This document shows positions 34,475 through 43,242 of a DNA stretch of 64,000 nucleotides, in pieces (the first letter of the stretch is position 1; each line of letters starts with the position of its first letter). Source of the stretch: DTKD01 sp050948905 (GTDB taxonomy: Bacteria; Armatimonadota; UBA5829). The notes below the pieces were generated by a model. The model was not told where the DNA came from. It worked only from the letters and a program-made list of their open reading frames with translations, and made no database searches. The position numbers and the translations under genes are program-made. The stretch is taken from assembly GCA_050948905.1 (NCBI GenBank), contig JBMNES010000001.1:2976001-3040000 (forward strand). The letters are read 5' to 3'.

Positions 34475-34663
34475 GGTGTCTAGACTACCTCCTCCAAGGT
34501 TTCTCGAAGCATATAATTTGTTTACGAAAGCCGGCTTTAGCTAAAAGCTTCCGAGCAGGTCCAATTACCTACAGTAGTCATATTCCATACGATACATGGG
34601 CTTTCACATTACAAGCTGAAAGAATTATAAAATATCGCATAATTACGGGGATGGGTGAGCAGG

Positions 34664-35029
34664 CTAACAGGTGAAGGCGTTTTTCAATATGTCCTTGACC
34701 ACCAGTCGGCCGTTTTCTTCGAGGACCTCGACCACATCAAAGCGGCAAGCGACATCGTTAAGATTTTCCTCTTCGAGGTAGTGTTGCGCCGTGATAATGA
34801 GTTTACGCTGTTTGGCGAGGGTGATTGATTCTGCGGGGGAGCCGAAAGTATTCGTGCGTTTGCACCGAACCTCCACAAATACCAGGTAATCATCGTCTTT
34901 AGCAAGAAGGTCGATCTCTCCGTGGCGACAGCGATAATTTGAGCCTATGATGCGGTAGCCGCGTTTGCCTAGTTCGGCGGCCGCTGCTATCTCGGCTCTC
35001 GCGCCTATCCGAGACCTGGGAGAGGGCAA
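34664..35029 (-). CDS. yraN: YraN-family (UPF0102) endonuclease-like protein
   Basis: 121 residues, restriction-endonuclease-like fold: RGYRIIGSNYRCRHGEIDLLAKDDDYLVFVEVRCK holds the D-(x)n-ExK nuclease core. The start is probably TTG. It overlaps rnhB by 25 nt, a common pairing. Its physiological role is not established. Confidence 0.92.
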   Translation of the reverse strand: MPSPRSRIGARAEIAAAAELGKRGYRIIGSNYRCRHGEIDLLAKDDDYLVFVEVRCKRTNTFGSPAESITLAKQRKLIITAQHYLEEENLNDVACRFDVVEVLEENGRLVVKDILKNAFTC

Positions 35030-35637
35030 TGGTGTATCCTTTCAGCCACTGGAGCGAATGATTTTCTATGGTATGGGCAAGGGCCGTACTTGTTAATAGC
35101 TTCGATATGATCTCGTGAACCGTAGCCTTTGTGCGAGGCAAAGCCATATTCGGGATACTCCCGGTCGATTTGAAGCATAATGCGGTCTCGCGTCACCTTG
35201 GCTACTATTGATGCGGCAGAGATGGAGACGCTGAGAGAATCCCCTTTTACTATAGCAAGCGACTCTACAGGTAGATTGCGCACGGGTCTGCCGTCGATTA
35301 GGATGAAGTCGAAAGCGACGCTCAGATCGTTGAGCGCCGCCCTCATAGCCGTATGAGTCGCCTGCAGGATATTGATTCTGTCTATGACTTCCGGGCTGAC
35401 GATACCGACTCCCACAGCCACGGCCTCTGCTACGATGCGCTCGTATGCAGCATCGCGGGCCTTCGGAGTCATTATCTTAGAATCTCGAATGCCGGTCGGA
35501 TCGAACGACTGCGGCAGTGAAACCGCCGCCGCCACCACTGGGCCCGCCAAAGGGCCGCGCCCGACCTCATCTACTCCAACCACCTGAGCATAACCGTTCG
35601 CCCAAGCCTGCTTTTCATAAGCCCACGGGTCACACAT
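35005..35637 (-). CDS. rnhB: Ribonuclease HII
   Basis: 210 residues. It cleaves RNA in RNA-DNA hybrids, including single ribonucleotides. Active-site residues D23 and E24 are in VVGVDEVGRGPLAGPV, and a further Asp is in FILIDGRPV. SHKGYGSRDHIEAI is conserved. It lies between lepB and yraN. Confidence 0.96.
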   Translation of the reverse strand: MCDPWAYEKQAWANGYAQVVGVDEVGRGPLAGPVVAAAVSLPQSFDPTGIRDSKIMTPKARDAAYERIVAEAVAVGVGIVSPEVIDRINILQATHTAMRAALNDLSVAFDFILIDGRPVRNLPVESLAIVKGDSLSVSISAASIVAKVTRDRIMLQIDREYPEYGFASHKGYGSRDHIEAINKYGPCPYHRKSFAPVAERIHHCPLPGLG

Positions 35638-35666
35638 CGGTTAGACTCCGGGTTAATTTGGACTTG

Positions 35667-36551
35667 CTACCTGACCAGCCTGACCCGATTCAGCGGCCAG
35701 AATATAAACATCGCTTTTCCAAGGACCTTTTTACGATCGAGCAACCCCCAAAAGCGAGAGTCATTTGAGTCGTTTCGGTTATCCCCCATCACCAACAACC
35801 GGCCCTGAGGGATTTTGACCATCTGTTCGCCTTTTTTGTTGACCACAATCCATTTGCTGTTGACCAACTCATTAGGCAATCCAGGATAGATGGAGTCCGG
35901 ATCTTCCGCTGTGTAAGGCTCGTCAAGCGGCTTGCCGTCGATAAAGACCTTGCCAGGCACAATCTTGACCTTGGCCTTTGGTTCCCCAGCCGCTGCCGCG
36001 ACCTCGGCTTTGGTCACTTCTTTATTATCTACGAATATTCGATTATCCAGCAGCTTGATCCTGGTCGCCCGGCCCGGAGTGCCCAGCAACGATCGCAGAT
36101 CGGCGTGATTGTATTGTTCGTTGCCGATGATGACATAGCCCTGAGTGATCTGGACCACGTCTCCGGGAACACCGACCACGCGCTTGATGAAGTCTCTCTC
36201 TACCCCATCCGGGCTGGCCTCAGGGGGCGATTTGAATACGACCACGTCTCCCCGCGCAGGCTGTTTCACTCGATAGACGAACTTATTGACCAAAATATGG
36301 TCGTTCTCCAAAAGTCCGGGGTGCATGGACGCCGACGGAATAAAGAAAGCCTGCACGATAAACGGCCTGATCAAGAAGAAGACCAGCGCCATCGCGACAG
36401 CCAGCGATTCGGCCGTCTCAGCGACCGATTTCGCGGCTTTATTTTCCTGCTTAATGAGGGCGAACCTGATCCCGAGCAATACCGCAACGATGATCAGGAC
36501 CTTCCACCATTCAAGGTTCGCCAGCGACTCCATCATCGAGTTCAAATTCAT
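35667..36551 (-). CDS. lepB: Signal peptidase I
   Basis: 294 residues. Transmembrane segments lie at about 15-32 and 50-70. The catalytic Ser75 is in IPSASMHPGL and Lys123 in RDFIKRVVGVPGD. MGDNRNDSNDSRFWG is box E. An insertion of about 70 residues lies between boxes D and E (around RIFVDNKEVTKAEVAAAAGEP), enlarging the periplasmic region. It overlaps rplS by 4 nt. It removes signal peptides from secreted proteins. Confidence 0.95.
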   Translation of the reverse strand: MNLNSMMESLANLEWWKVLIIVAVLLGIRFALIKQENKAAKSVAETAESLAVAMALVFFLIRPFIVQAFFIPSASMHPGLLENDHILVNKFVYRVKQPARGDVVVFKSPPEASPDGVERDFIKRVVGVPGDVVQITQGYVIIGNEQYNHADLRSLLGTPGRATRIKLLDNRIFVDNKEVTKAEVAAAAGEPKAKVKIVPGKVFIDGKPLDEPYTAEDPDSIYPGLPNELVNSKWIVVNKKGEQMVKIPQGRLLVMGDNRNDSNDSRFWGLLDRKKVLGKAMFIFWPLNRVRLVR

Positions 36552-36913
36552 CTGGCGGTTCGTTTCTCCTTAATTCTTGCAGCCTTTCCAACCTTGGAGC
36601 GCAGGTAGTAGAGTTTGGCTCTGCGCACGGCGGCCCTGCGGACCGTCTCGATCTTGGCGATACGCGGCGAGTGCAGCATAAACGTGCGCTCAACGCCTAT
36701 CCCGTGGGAGATTTTGCGGACAGTAAAAGCAGATCGAACGCCGGCGTTTTTGCGGGCGATGACGGTGCCTTCGTAGACCTGGATCCTCTCCTTGCCACCT
36801 TCGATGACTCGTGTGTGGACCTTCACCGTATCACCAGGGCCAAAAACCGGGGTGTCGGCTCTTAACTGCTCAAATTCTATCTGTTCAATGAGTTGCACAA
36901 TATTCCTCCGCAC
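36548..36913 (-). CDS. rplS: 50S ribosomal protein bL19
   Basis: 121 residues: FGPGDTVKVHTRVIEGGKERIQVYEGTVIARKNAGVRSAFTVRKISHGIGVERTF and LYYLRSKVGKAARIKE. It follows trmD by one nt, the standard rimM-trmD-rplS order. Confidence 0.97.
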   Translation of the reverse strand: MRRNIVQLIEQIEFEQLRADTPVFGPGDTVKVHTRVIEGGKERIQVYEGTVIARKNAGVRSAFTVRKISHGIGVERTFMLHSPRIAKIETVRRAAVRRAKLYYLRSKVGKAARIKEKRTAR

Positions 36914-36914
36914 A

Positions 36915-37649
36915 TTATTGATCGTCTTTGATGCGCTTTAAAATGCGCTTATCTTCATCTGTCAGCGGGGCAGTTTCCAGTAAATCCGGCCGCTTATTCA
37001 GCGTCCTTTCCAAAGACTGCCTTCGCCTCCACTTTCTAATTTCCTCGTGGTTTCCCGACAATAACACATCCGGCACCGAATATCCTCGATATTCCGCCGG
37101 TCGGGTGTATTGCGGATATTCCAAAAGCCCACACGAAAAGGACTCGCTCTCCGCCGAACTCTCGTCTCCCAATACCCCGGGCAGCAGCCTCGCAACCGCG
37201 TCCACGATAACCATCGCGGCCAGCTCGCCGCCCGTAAGGACATAATCCCCAATCGAAATCTCGTCGGTCACCAGATGCTGCCGAATCCGTTCGTCGACGC
37301 CCTCATATCGACCGCAGATCATTATTATATGACTCTCAGCAGCCAGTTGTTCGGCCATCGCCTGGTCGAATCGCCTGCCCTGCGGGGTAAGCAACACTAC
37401 CCTGGCCTTACCCGGCCTGCGAGAAATCAGAGTCTCCACAGCATCAAATACGGGTTCGGGCTTCATTACCATTCCCGGTCCGCCCCCGAATGGGGAATCG
37501 TCGGTAGTATGGTGCCTATCGGCTGTAAAATCCCGCAAATTCACCGCATCGACGCTGATCAGCCCTTTTCGCTGAGAGCGCCCCAGGATACTCTCCCTCG
37601 CCGCCGATTCTATCATCTCCGGAAAGGTGGTCACTATCTCGAAAATCAT
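36915..37649 (-). CDS. trmD: tRNA (guanine37-N1)-methyltransferase
   Basis: 244 residues. SPOUT-family enzyme making m1G37 to prevent frameshifting. The trefoil-knot motifs are MICGRYEGVDERI and EISIGDYVLTGGELAA; GGGPGMVMKPEP is also present. It follows rimM by 26 nt. Confidence 0.97.
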   Translation of the reverse strand: MIFEIVTTFPEMIESAARESILGRSQRKGLISVDAVNLRDFTADRHHTTDDSPFGGGPGMVMKPEPVFDAVETLISRRPGKARVVLLTPQGRRFDQAMAEQLAAESHIIMICGRYEGVDERIRQHLVTDEISIGDYVLTGGELAAMVIVDAVARLLPGVLGDESSAESESFSCGLLEYPQYTRPAEYRGYSVPDVLLSGNHEEIRKWRRRQSLERTLNKRPDLLETAPLTDEDKRILKRIKDDQ

Positions 37650-37675
37650 ACGACCCCTGCAATCGACTCTCGAAA

Positions 37676-38185
37676 TTAATCCAACAACCCCGGCACAGGC
37701 CGAATCGTGAGAGTGCCCTGGCCAATATCGATCTTTTCAACGACCTCTTTTAACGCCGGAATGCACAGCCCCGTACTGGTCAAATAGACATCGTTCGCAC
37801 CGCCGTGCATAATCTCGGTCACCTCTCCACATTCGCGGCCATCGGTGGTAATCACCTTCAGGCCGATCAAATCGAATATATAAAAGGTATCCTCCGGAAG
37901 CTGTCGAAGTTCGTCTACATCGACAACAAACTCCGCGCCCCGAATATCCTCGGCGTCGTTGCGAGTTTCCAGCCCTTCCAGCGTCAGCGCCAGTCCATCT
38001 TTGTATAGCCTCTGCGACTTAACCTTAACAGGTCGCCTATTCCCATCAGTTAGTCTCAAGGTCAGATCGGACCCGGCATCGAAACGCTCGGGGAAATCGG
38101 TCAGCACGACCACTTTCACCTCGCCTCGTATACCCAGCGGCGCAACGATCTTACCTATTACAATATCACGCTCAGTCCGACTCAT
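37676..38185 (-). CDS. rimM: 16S rRNA-processing/ribosome maturation factor RimM
   Basis: 169 residues. GKIVAPLGIRGEVKV opens the RimM domain and the PRC-barrel part has DLIGLKVITTDGRECGEVTEI and IPALKEVVEKIDI. It binds uS19 in 30S head maturation. It overlaps ylqD by 14 nt. Confidence 0.95.
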   Translation of the reverse strand: MSRTERDIVIGKIVAPLGIRGEVKVVVLTDFPERFDAGSDLTLRLTDGNRRPVKVKSQRLYKDGLALTLEGLETRNDAEDIRGAEFVVDVDELRQLPEDTFYIFDLIGLKVITTDGRECGEVTEIMHGGANDVYLTSTGLCIPALKEVVEKIDIGQGTLTIRPVPGLLD

Positions 38186-38570
38186 CTGGGCTAAGGCCGT
38201 CCCTAATTTCGACTATAACGCCGTCCTTGACGATTATCTCACAGGCTCCGAGCCTGGCGAAGTCGTCTCCGACATCAATTTCGACGGTGCCTTCCAACAC
38301 TCCCTGCAGGTATTCCTCCCCTTCACGCAGAGCAGAAATGCCGTCCAATTCACGCTTGAGCGCGGCTTTTGCCTGCTCGTTGCGTCGAACCTGATCGTCG
38401 AGCCGACCCCGCAGAGAATCATCCGGGTTGGACTCCAGTCGCACAGCAAGCTGCCGGCCGACAACATCTAATCGAGCAAGCGCAGTCGATATCTCGGCCG
38501 TCCTGCTACGGCGAAAAGACTCCGTAATAACAACCTTGACCCGCACCGGGCGCTTGATGGATATACCCAT
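38172..38570 (-). CDS. YlqD-family protein
   Basis: 132 residues. It begins with a short beta segment (RPVRVKVVITESFRRS), followed by a predicted long helix (about 25-90) and a C-terminal beta part (GTVEIDVGDDFARLGACEIIVKDGVIVEIRDG). The pattern and the place between khpA and rimM match YlqD of Bacillus, whose function is unknown. Confidence 0.75.
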   Translation of the reverse strand: MGISIKRPVRVKVVITESFRRSRTAEISTALARLDVVGRQLAVRLESNPDDSLRGRLDDQVRRNEQAKAALKRELDGISALREGEEYLQGVLEGTVEIDVGDDFARLGACEIIVKDGVIVEIRDGLSPDESD

Positions 38571-38574
38571 AAGA

Positions 38575-38805
38575 CTACGGCTGGATTTTTACAAAGACGT
38601 TTTTGCGATTCTTCAGCGCAGCGGCCTTAGCAACAGTTCGAAGTGCGTTAGCCACCCTACCCTGTTTGCCGATGACCTTGCCCAGGTCATCCTCCGCCAC
38701 ATTCACCGTAAAGGTCACAGAATCGCCTTCGTCCATCTCTTCGACCGTGACAGCCTCGGGATCGTCCACCAGAGCCTTCACCAAAATTTCGATCAGATTC
38801 TTCAA
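38575..38805 (-). CDS. khpA: KH-domain RNA-binding protein KhpA
   Basis: 76 residues, one KH domain with the GKVIGKQGRVANALRTV loop. KhpA (YlqC) forms a dimer with KhpB and binds RNA; in some bacteria it affects cell elongation. It lies 12 nt after rpsP, the conserved position. Confidence 0.93.
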   Translation of the reverse strand: MKNLIEILVKALVDDPEAVTVEEMDEGDSVTFTVNVAEDDLGKVIGKQGRVANALRTVAKAAALKNRKNVFVKIQP

Positions 38806-38817
38806 CTTAATACCCCG

Positions 38818-39237
38818 TTATTCGGCGGCCGGTTCTGCAGTCGGCTCCTCAGCTTCGGCAGACGCCTCTTCGACCTCGGCAGCCGGAGCCTCATCAGCGA
38901 CATCCTCTACGATAGCCGGGGCTTCGGCCTTAGCCTTGCCAGACTTTTTGGCTTCGAGCTTTGCTTCGGCACGGGCCTTGGCAGTCTCGCACTGTCCACC
39001 GAGCATACCAGCCCTTTTCAAAAGCCCTCTGGCCGTATCGGACGGCTGCGCGCCTTTATCCAACCACGACTGCGCCTTTTCGGTGTCGACTTTGAGCACC
39101 GGCGGCTGGGCGGTCGGATCGTAGTAGCCGATATTCTCAAGGAATCGGCCGTCGCGTGCGCAGCGTCGGTCCGCCACTACAATTCTGTAAAACGGGCGCT
39201 TTTTTGCTCCCATTCTTCTGAGTCTGATTCTTACCAC
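38818..39237 (-). CDS. rpsP: 30S ribosomal protein bS16 with acidic tail
   Basis: 139 residues against about 80-90 for the core. The core is VRIRLRRMGAKKRPFYRIVVADRRCARDGRFLENIGYYDP. Residues about 85-139 form an Ala/Glu-rich tail (AEVEEASAEAEEPTAEPAAE), probably disordered. It follows ffh by 80 nt. Confidence 0.96.
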   Translation of the reverse strand: MVRIRLRRMGAKKRPFYRIVVADRRCARDGRFLENIGYYDPTAQPPVLKVDTEKAQSWLDKGAQPSDTARGLLKRAGMLGGQCETAKARAEAKLEAKKSGKAKAEAPAIVEDVADEAPAAEVEEASAEAEEPTAEPAAE

Positions 39238-39317
39238 GTATTCTCTCCTCCTAGGGAAAAGCTCACAGCATCAACCAGCCGACTTAAGACCAGGGCCGAT
39301 TGCCGAAAGCGGATAGC

Positions 39318-40667
39318 CTATTGAAAAAACGGGAGATTCGGCATTCTTCTATGCTTCTTTCCCGAATCGGCCGCGCCTGTCATAGCGCGGATCATTTTGC
39401 GCATCTCGTCAAACTGCTTCATCAGCCTGTTTACGTCCTGAACGCTGGTTCCACTTCCATTAGCGATGCGCCTTCTCCTGCTTGCGTTCAGCACAGAAGG
39501 ATCCTCGCGCTCATCGTTTGTCATCGAGCGCAGGATCGCCTCCACACGGTTAAATTCTTTTTCATCAACTTTGGCGCCTTTGAGCTGCTGCTGAATGCTT
39601 CCTATGCCCGGAATCATCTCCATCAGCTTATCCAGCGGCCCCATCTTGCGAAGCTGCTGAAGCTGGGAGAGATAATCGTTTAGATCGAAACGATTCTCCC
39701 GGAGCTTTTTCTCCAGCTGGGCGGCTTCGTCTTCATCGTAGGCTTCCTGAGCCTTTTCGATGAGCGTGAGCACGTCGCCCATTCCGAGTATTCGAGACGC
39801 CATCCGATCCGGATGAAACGGCTCAATTCCGTCCATTTTTTCAGACGTGCCGATAAACTTGATCGGCTTGCCCGTGACCGCCTTAACCGACAGCGCCGCG
39901 CCGCCTCGCGCATCGCCGTCCATCTTGGTCATCAGGATACCGTCGAGTTCCAGCGCCTCGTTAAACTGCTTCGCGACGTTGACAGCGTCCTGGCCCGTCA
40001 TCGCGTCGACTACCAGCAGGACCTCTGTCACATCGATTTCTGCCCTGATTCGGCGCAGTTCAGACATCATCTCGTCGTCGATGTGCAATCGGCCTGCCAC
40101 GTCGATAAGGACAGGATCGTTGCCCTGATTGCGCGCATAATTCAGAGCAGCCTTAGCAACCGCAACCGCGTCCTGCCTGTCGCCTATATCAAAAACATCC
40201 ACCCCGATCTGAGACCCGAGTGTTTTAAGCTGCAAAATCGCCGCCGGACGATATACGTCACCTGCAACCAGCAGCGGTTTTCTGCCCTGCCCTTTGAACA
40301 TATTGGCGAGCTTAGCCACCTGGGTGGTCTTACCCGCGCCGTGAAGCCCGGCTACCATTATAACAGTCGGCGGCTTTTCCGCGACCTTGAGCTTCACTCT
40401 TTCCCCACCGAGCAGGTTAATCATCTCCTCGTTGACGATTTTGATGACCTGCTGGGCAGGGTTAAGTCCCTTTAGCACGTCCTGTCCGATGGCGCGTTCC
40501 TTGACCGTCGCTACAAAGTCTTTGACGACTTTGAAATTTACGTCGGCCTCAAGCAGGACCAGCCGCACTTCACGCAGGGCTTCGTTGACGTCACTCTCCG
40601 TGAGGCCGCCTTTGCCGCGCAGTTTCTTGAATACGCCCTGCAGTTTTTCGGACAGACTTTCAAACAT
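39318..40667 (-). CDS. ffh: Signal recognition particle protein Ffh
   Basis: 449 residues. N domain about 1-90; G domain with GLHGAGKTTQVAKL (G1), VAGDVYRPAA, DVAGRLHIDDEMM (G3) and TKMDGDARGGAA (G4); Met-rich M domain with LGMGDVLTLIEKA, LPGIGS-like IPGIGSIQQ and SRRRRIANGSG, which binds SRP RNA. It is the first gene of the unit that runs to yraN. Confidence 0.98.
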   Translation of the reverse strand: MFESLSEKLQGVFKKLRGKGGLTESDVNEALREVRLVLLEADVNFKVVKDFVATVKERAIGQDVLKGLNPAQQVIKIVNEEMINLLGGERVKLKVAEKPPTVIMVAGLHGAGKTTQVAKLANMFKGQGRKPLLVAGDVYRPAAILQLKTLGSQIGVDVFDIGDRQDAVAVAKAALNYARNQGNDPVLIDVAGRLHIDDEMMSELRRIRAEIDVTEVLLVVDAMTGQDAVNVAKQFNEALELDGILMTKMDGDARGGAALSVKAVTGKPIKFIGTSEKMDGIEPFHPDRMASRILGMGDVLTLIEKAQEAYDEDEAAQLEKKLRENRFDLNDYLSQLQQLRKMGPLDKLMEMIPGIGSIQQQLKGAKVDEKEFNRVEAILRSMTNDEREDPSVLNASRRRRIANGSGTSVQDVNRLMKQFDEMRKMIRAMTGAADSGKKHRRMPNLPFFQ

Positions 40668-40687
40668 AACTCACCGCTACACGAAAC

Positions 40688-40750
40688 AGGGAACCCCAGG
40701 AACTGAGGGCAGAGCCAATGAGGTTCGTCCCTCAGTCACTTCGGTTCCCT
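40688..40750 (-). promoter_or_regulatory. Nested stem-loop in the ffh leader
   Basis: Outer arms AGGGAACC (40688-40695) and GGTTCCCT (40743-40750), inner arms ACTGAGGG (40702-40709) and CCCTCAGT (40729-40736); both pairs are perfect. It lies between the ffh promoter and the ffh start, ending about 20 nt before the ATG. No T-tract follows, so it is not an intrinsic terminator. Confidence 0.55.
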
Positions 40751-40760
40751 ACAACTGAAT

Positions 40761-40789
40761 AGTATACCGATAGCGCCCGCTGTTGTCAA
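40761..40789 (-). promoter_or_regulatory. Consensus promoter of the ffh operon
   Basis: On the minus strand -35 TTGACA (40789-40784), a 17-nt spacer and -10 TATACT (40766-40761). Transcription should start near 40754, directly at the nested stem-loop. Confidence 0.85.
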
Positions 40790-40825
40790 TCAAAAGTATG
40801 AACTCACTTACCGAGTGCGCTGGCC

Positions 40826-40900
40826 GTCATTGCGCGCGCAGTCGCGGAATCCAAGACAAGATCCGGCGATGCAAGCAGATCCTGCGACTTCGCGCAGGAT
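40826..40900 (+). repeat. Dispersed intergenic palindromic repeat
   Basis: The left part (40826-40846) is identical to a 21-nt segment in the rpsG-fusA spacer. The right part is a perfect hairpin, ATCCTGCG/CGCAGGAT (40879-40886 and 40893-40900). GCGACTTCGCGCAGGATG recurs at 48704-48721. It resembles the REP-like GTCATTGCGAG elements seen in many genomes. It lies between the aminotransferase and ffh promoter. Confidence 0.6.
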
Positions 40901-40961
40901 GGCAGAAATGGGCGCCTGACTGCCAACTGTGCGCATCGAAACGGCCGGACGTTGGGTTTCG

Positions 40962-42323
40962 TTATAAGTCTGCCACGATCCCGGCGATTACTTCGAGGCC
41001 CTCTTTCAGGATTTCCTCGGTAATTAACAGCGGAGGGTTGATCTTTATGGCTCCGCCGCCTACTCCTACCGGCGCAAAGAGCATAACCCCTTTTTCAATC
41101 GCCTTGGATACTACTTGGAACGCGGTTTCAGGGTCCGGATTTGTGCTGCCGGGTTGGACGAACTGCAGCGCTATCACCAGACCTGCACCGTCCGCCCGCC
41201 CGATGCGGCCTTTTGAACTTGCCATCATTTTTTGCCCGGCTTCCAATAATATAGGCTCCAGTTTGCGGGCGTTTTCAACCAGGCCGCCGTCGACGATAAT
41301 CTCGATATTCGCAAGCGCGGCCGCGGCGCAAATCGGGTTGGCTGAGTGTGTCGAGGTCATTTCGCCGGGGCCGTAAAGGCTCATCAGCTCATCAGTTCCG
41401 GCGACTGCGGAAAGAGGCATGCCTCCTGATATTCCCTTGCCGAAACAGGCCAGATCCGGCACCACACCGCAGTGCTCAAACCCGAAGAGTGTGCCAGTGC
41501 GACCGAAGCCCGCCTGAACCTCGTCGAAGATAAGAACTGCGCCGTGCTCATCGCACCATTTTCTCAGTTCCTGAGCGTATTCCCTGGGCATAAGGCAGGC
41601 GTTGCAGCCCTGATAGGTCTCGCTCATAACCCCGCAAACGCTGTTGGGATCGACGCCTTTTTGAGCGAGAGTGTCGATAAAGACGTCAAATGATGTGTCC
41701 GGACACCGGAATCCATCGGGATACGGGACCTGGACGAACTCGTGAACGCCATCTCCCAGCCACGACTTCAACGCCGGGCTGCCTCCTGCGAGCTGGCTGC
41801 CCATAGTCCGACCGTGAAAGGCGTTTTCAAAGGTGACCAATATTTTTTTGGAGTCGTTGGAGCGAAGTCCGTAGGTGCGTGCGAGTTTGATGGCGCACTC
41901 GGTCGCCTCCGAGCCTGTCGTCACAAGAAAGACCCGGCTGAGCGGATCCGGCAGCAGTGACTGGATTTTCTCCGCCAGTCGCGCCCTGATTTCGGTGGGA
42001 AAACAATAGGCGTGGTATAGACCCTGGCCGGCAGTCTGCTGGATCGCCTCGACGATTTTGGGATGCCCGTGCCCGGAACCCGTCACCAGCACGCCTGAGC
42101 TGAAGTCTATCCACTGGTTGCCGTAGGAGTCCCGAACCACGCAGCCGTCGCCTCCATCCCAGATGATCGGCGGCTGGCCTCCCATCGACCGAGGCTCTGC
42201 TGCACGCATTTTCTCAAGTATGGGAACAGATTCCGGCACAGGAATAGGGGTCTGAATGCGCCGATAACGAGTCTGAACGCGCTCTACCTCTCTGGGAACA
42301 AGTGGAAACTCACGGGTAGCCAT
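40962..42323 (-). CDS. Class III PLP-dependent aminotransferase
   Basis: 453 residues. Fold-type I transaminase of the 4-aminobutyrate/acetylornithine group: GSEATECAIKLAR (phosphate site), FENAFHGRT, DEVQAGFGRTG with D267, and the Schiff-base Lys296 in CFGKGISGGMP. The substrate cannot be told from sequence; 4-aminobutyrate, ornithine or a similar omega-amine is likely. It is monocistronic as far as visible. Confidence 0.92.
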   Translation of the reverse strand: MATREFPLVPREVERVQTRYRRIQTPIPVPESVPILEKMRAAEPRSMGGQPPIIWDGGDGCVVRDSYGNQWIDFSSGVLVTGSGHGHPKIVEAIQQTAGQGLYHAYCFPTEIRARLAEKIQSLLPDPLSRVFLVTTGSEATECAIKLARTYGLRSNDSKKILVTFENAFHGRTMGSQLAGGSPALKSWLGDGVHEFVQVPYPDGFRCPDTSFDVFIDTLAQKGVDPNSVCGVMSETYQGCNACLMPREYAQELRKWCDEHGAVLIFDEVQAGFGRTGTLFGFEHCGVVPDLACFGKGISGGMPLSAVAGTDELMSLYGPGEMTSTHSANPICAAAALANIEIIVDGGLVENARKLEPILLEAGQKMMASSKGRIGRADGAGLVIALQFVQPGSTNPDPETAFQVVSKAIEKGVMLFAPVGVGGGAIKINPPLLITEEILKEGLEVIAGIVADL

Positions 42324-42450
42324 AATTTATCCTCATCTCTCAACGGGTTCACAACAAGCTCAATTATAGTCTTTGCTGAGGGGATAGACAAGGGAAGGGT
42401 GGCATTTTAGGGGTCTTGCAGGGCCGACTTTGGGTGTGAAATCGAAGTGA

Positions 42451-43242
42451 CTAAGATTTACTGGTGCTGTCGGTAACGATATTTGCTGATGATAGGCCGC
42501 CGGTAAAGTGGTTGAGAACTGAAGTCACCTCCGACGCGGCCCTATCCACCACAAAACACCCGTCGGGCTGGGCGGCGACTGAGCGGTCTATCATAGCTTT
42601 TACATCGCGCGGGATTGCTGTTCCATTTATGTTCACGGTCGGCTGGCTGTAGGCGTCGAGCCGGGTTACTAAATAGTTCAGCTTCCATGTCTTCGTCTGG
42701 CCGTCCACTGTTACCTGCACAGCGTTTTCGGCTGAATCTCTAAACTTGCCGAAGTCGACGTTTTTGCCGCAATAAGGATTCGTGGAATTGAGTCCCCAAT
42801 GCCTGACGAACTGCCCCTGAGCATCCGGCACACCGGGATTACCAAGCAGCGCAAGCGCAGAATCGACCGACATGTCATAGTTGGTCTGATAAGTAATCCG
42901 AGAAGGAATGCCGTAGCAAAGCACGATACACTTGATGTGAGGGTGAGTGGAGAGATAGTTCCAGATGGGGGTGGCGATAAGCAATCGATATTGGTCTTCA
43001 CTCACTAGCTCGCTATACGGAGCACCTGGTAAGCCCAATATACTGTTGTTAGATATTGAACGCACAGTGGCGTAATAACGAGCAACTGCAAAAGTCTGCG
43101 CATCGAAATCAGGCTGATGGTTAGGAATCAAGGGGTTTGCATTGTACACAACCAGCACTTCAGACGCAGACAGTGATAGACACGGCAATGGCGTAACGCT
43201 AATAACAACAATAATTTGAACAACAACCAACAACCGTTTCAT
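42451..43242 (-). CDS. TIGR03790-family exported protein, copy 1
   Basis: 263 residues from the ATG at 43242 (GGAGG upstream). Signal peptide, then SEVLVVYNANPLIPNHQPD, ARYYATVRSI, IKCIVLCYGIPSRITYQTNYD. This pattern is TIGR03790, a family of unknown function often found with PEP-CTERM proteins. It overlaps the PEP-CTERM gene by ATGA. Bases 42701-42973 are almost identical to 43873-44148 in copy 2. It is shorter than the usual full-length member, so the C-terminus may be missing. Confidence 0.8.
   Translation of the reverse strand: MKRLLVVVQIIVVISVTPLPCLSLSASEVLVVYNANPLIPNHQPDFDAQTFAVARYYATVRSISNNSILGLPGAPYSELVSEDQYRLLIATPIWNYLSTHPHIKCIVLCYGIPSRITYQTNYDMSVDSALALLGNPGVPDAQGQFVRHWGLNSTNPYCGKNVDFGKFRDSAENAVQVTVDGQTKTWKLNYLVTRLDAYSQPTVNINGTAIPRDVKAMIDRSVAAQPDGCFVVDRAASEVTSVLNHFTGGLSSANIVTDSTSKS

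Noticed and set aside
40668..40760. ffh leader stem-loop as an SRP (4.5S) RNA gene
   Set aside because: The conserved GGAA tetraloop and AGCAGCC-type internal loop are not present.
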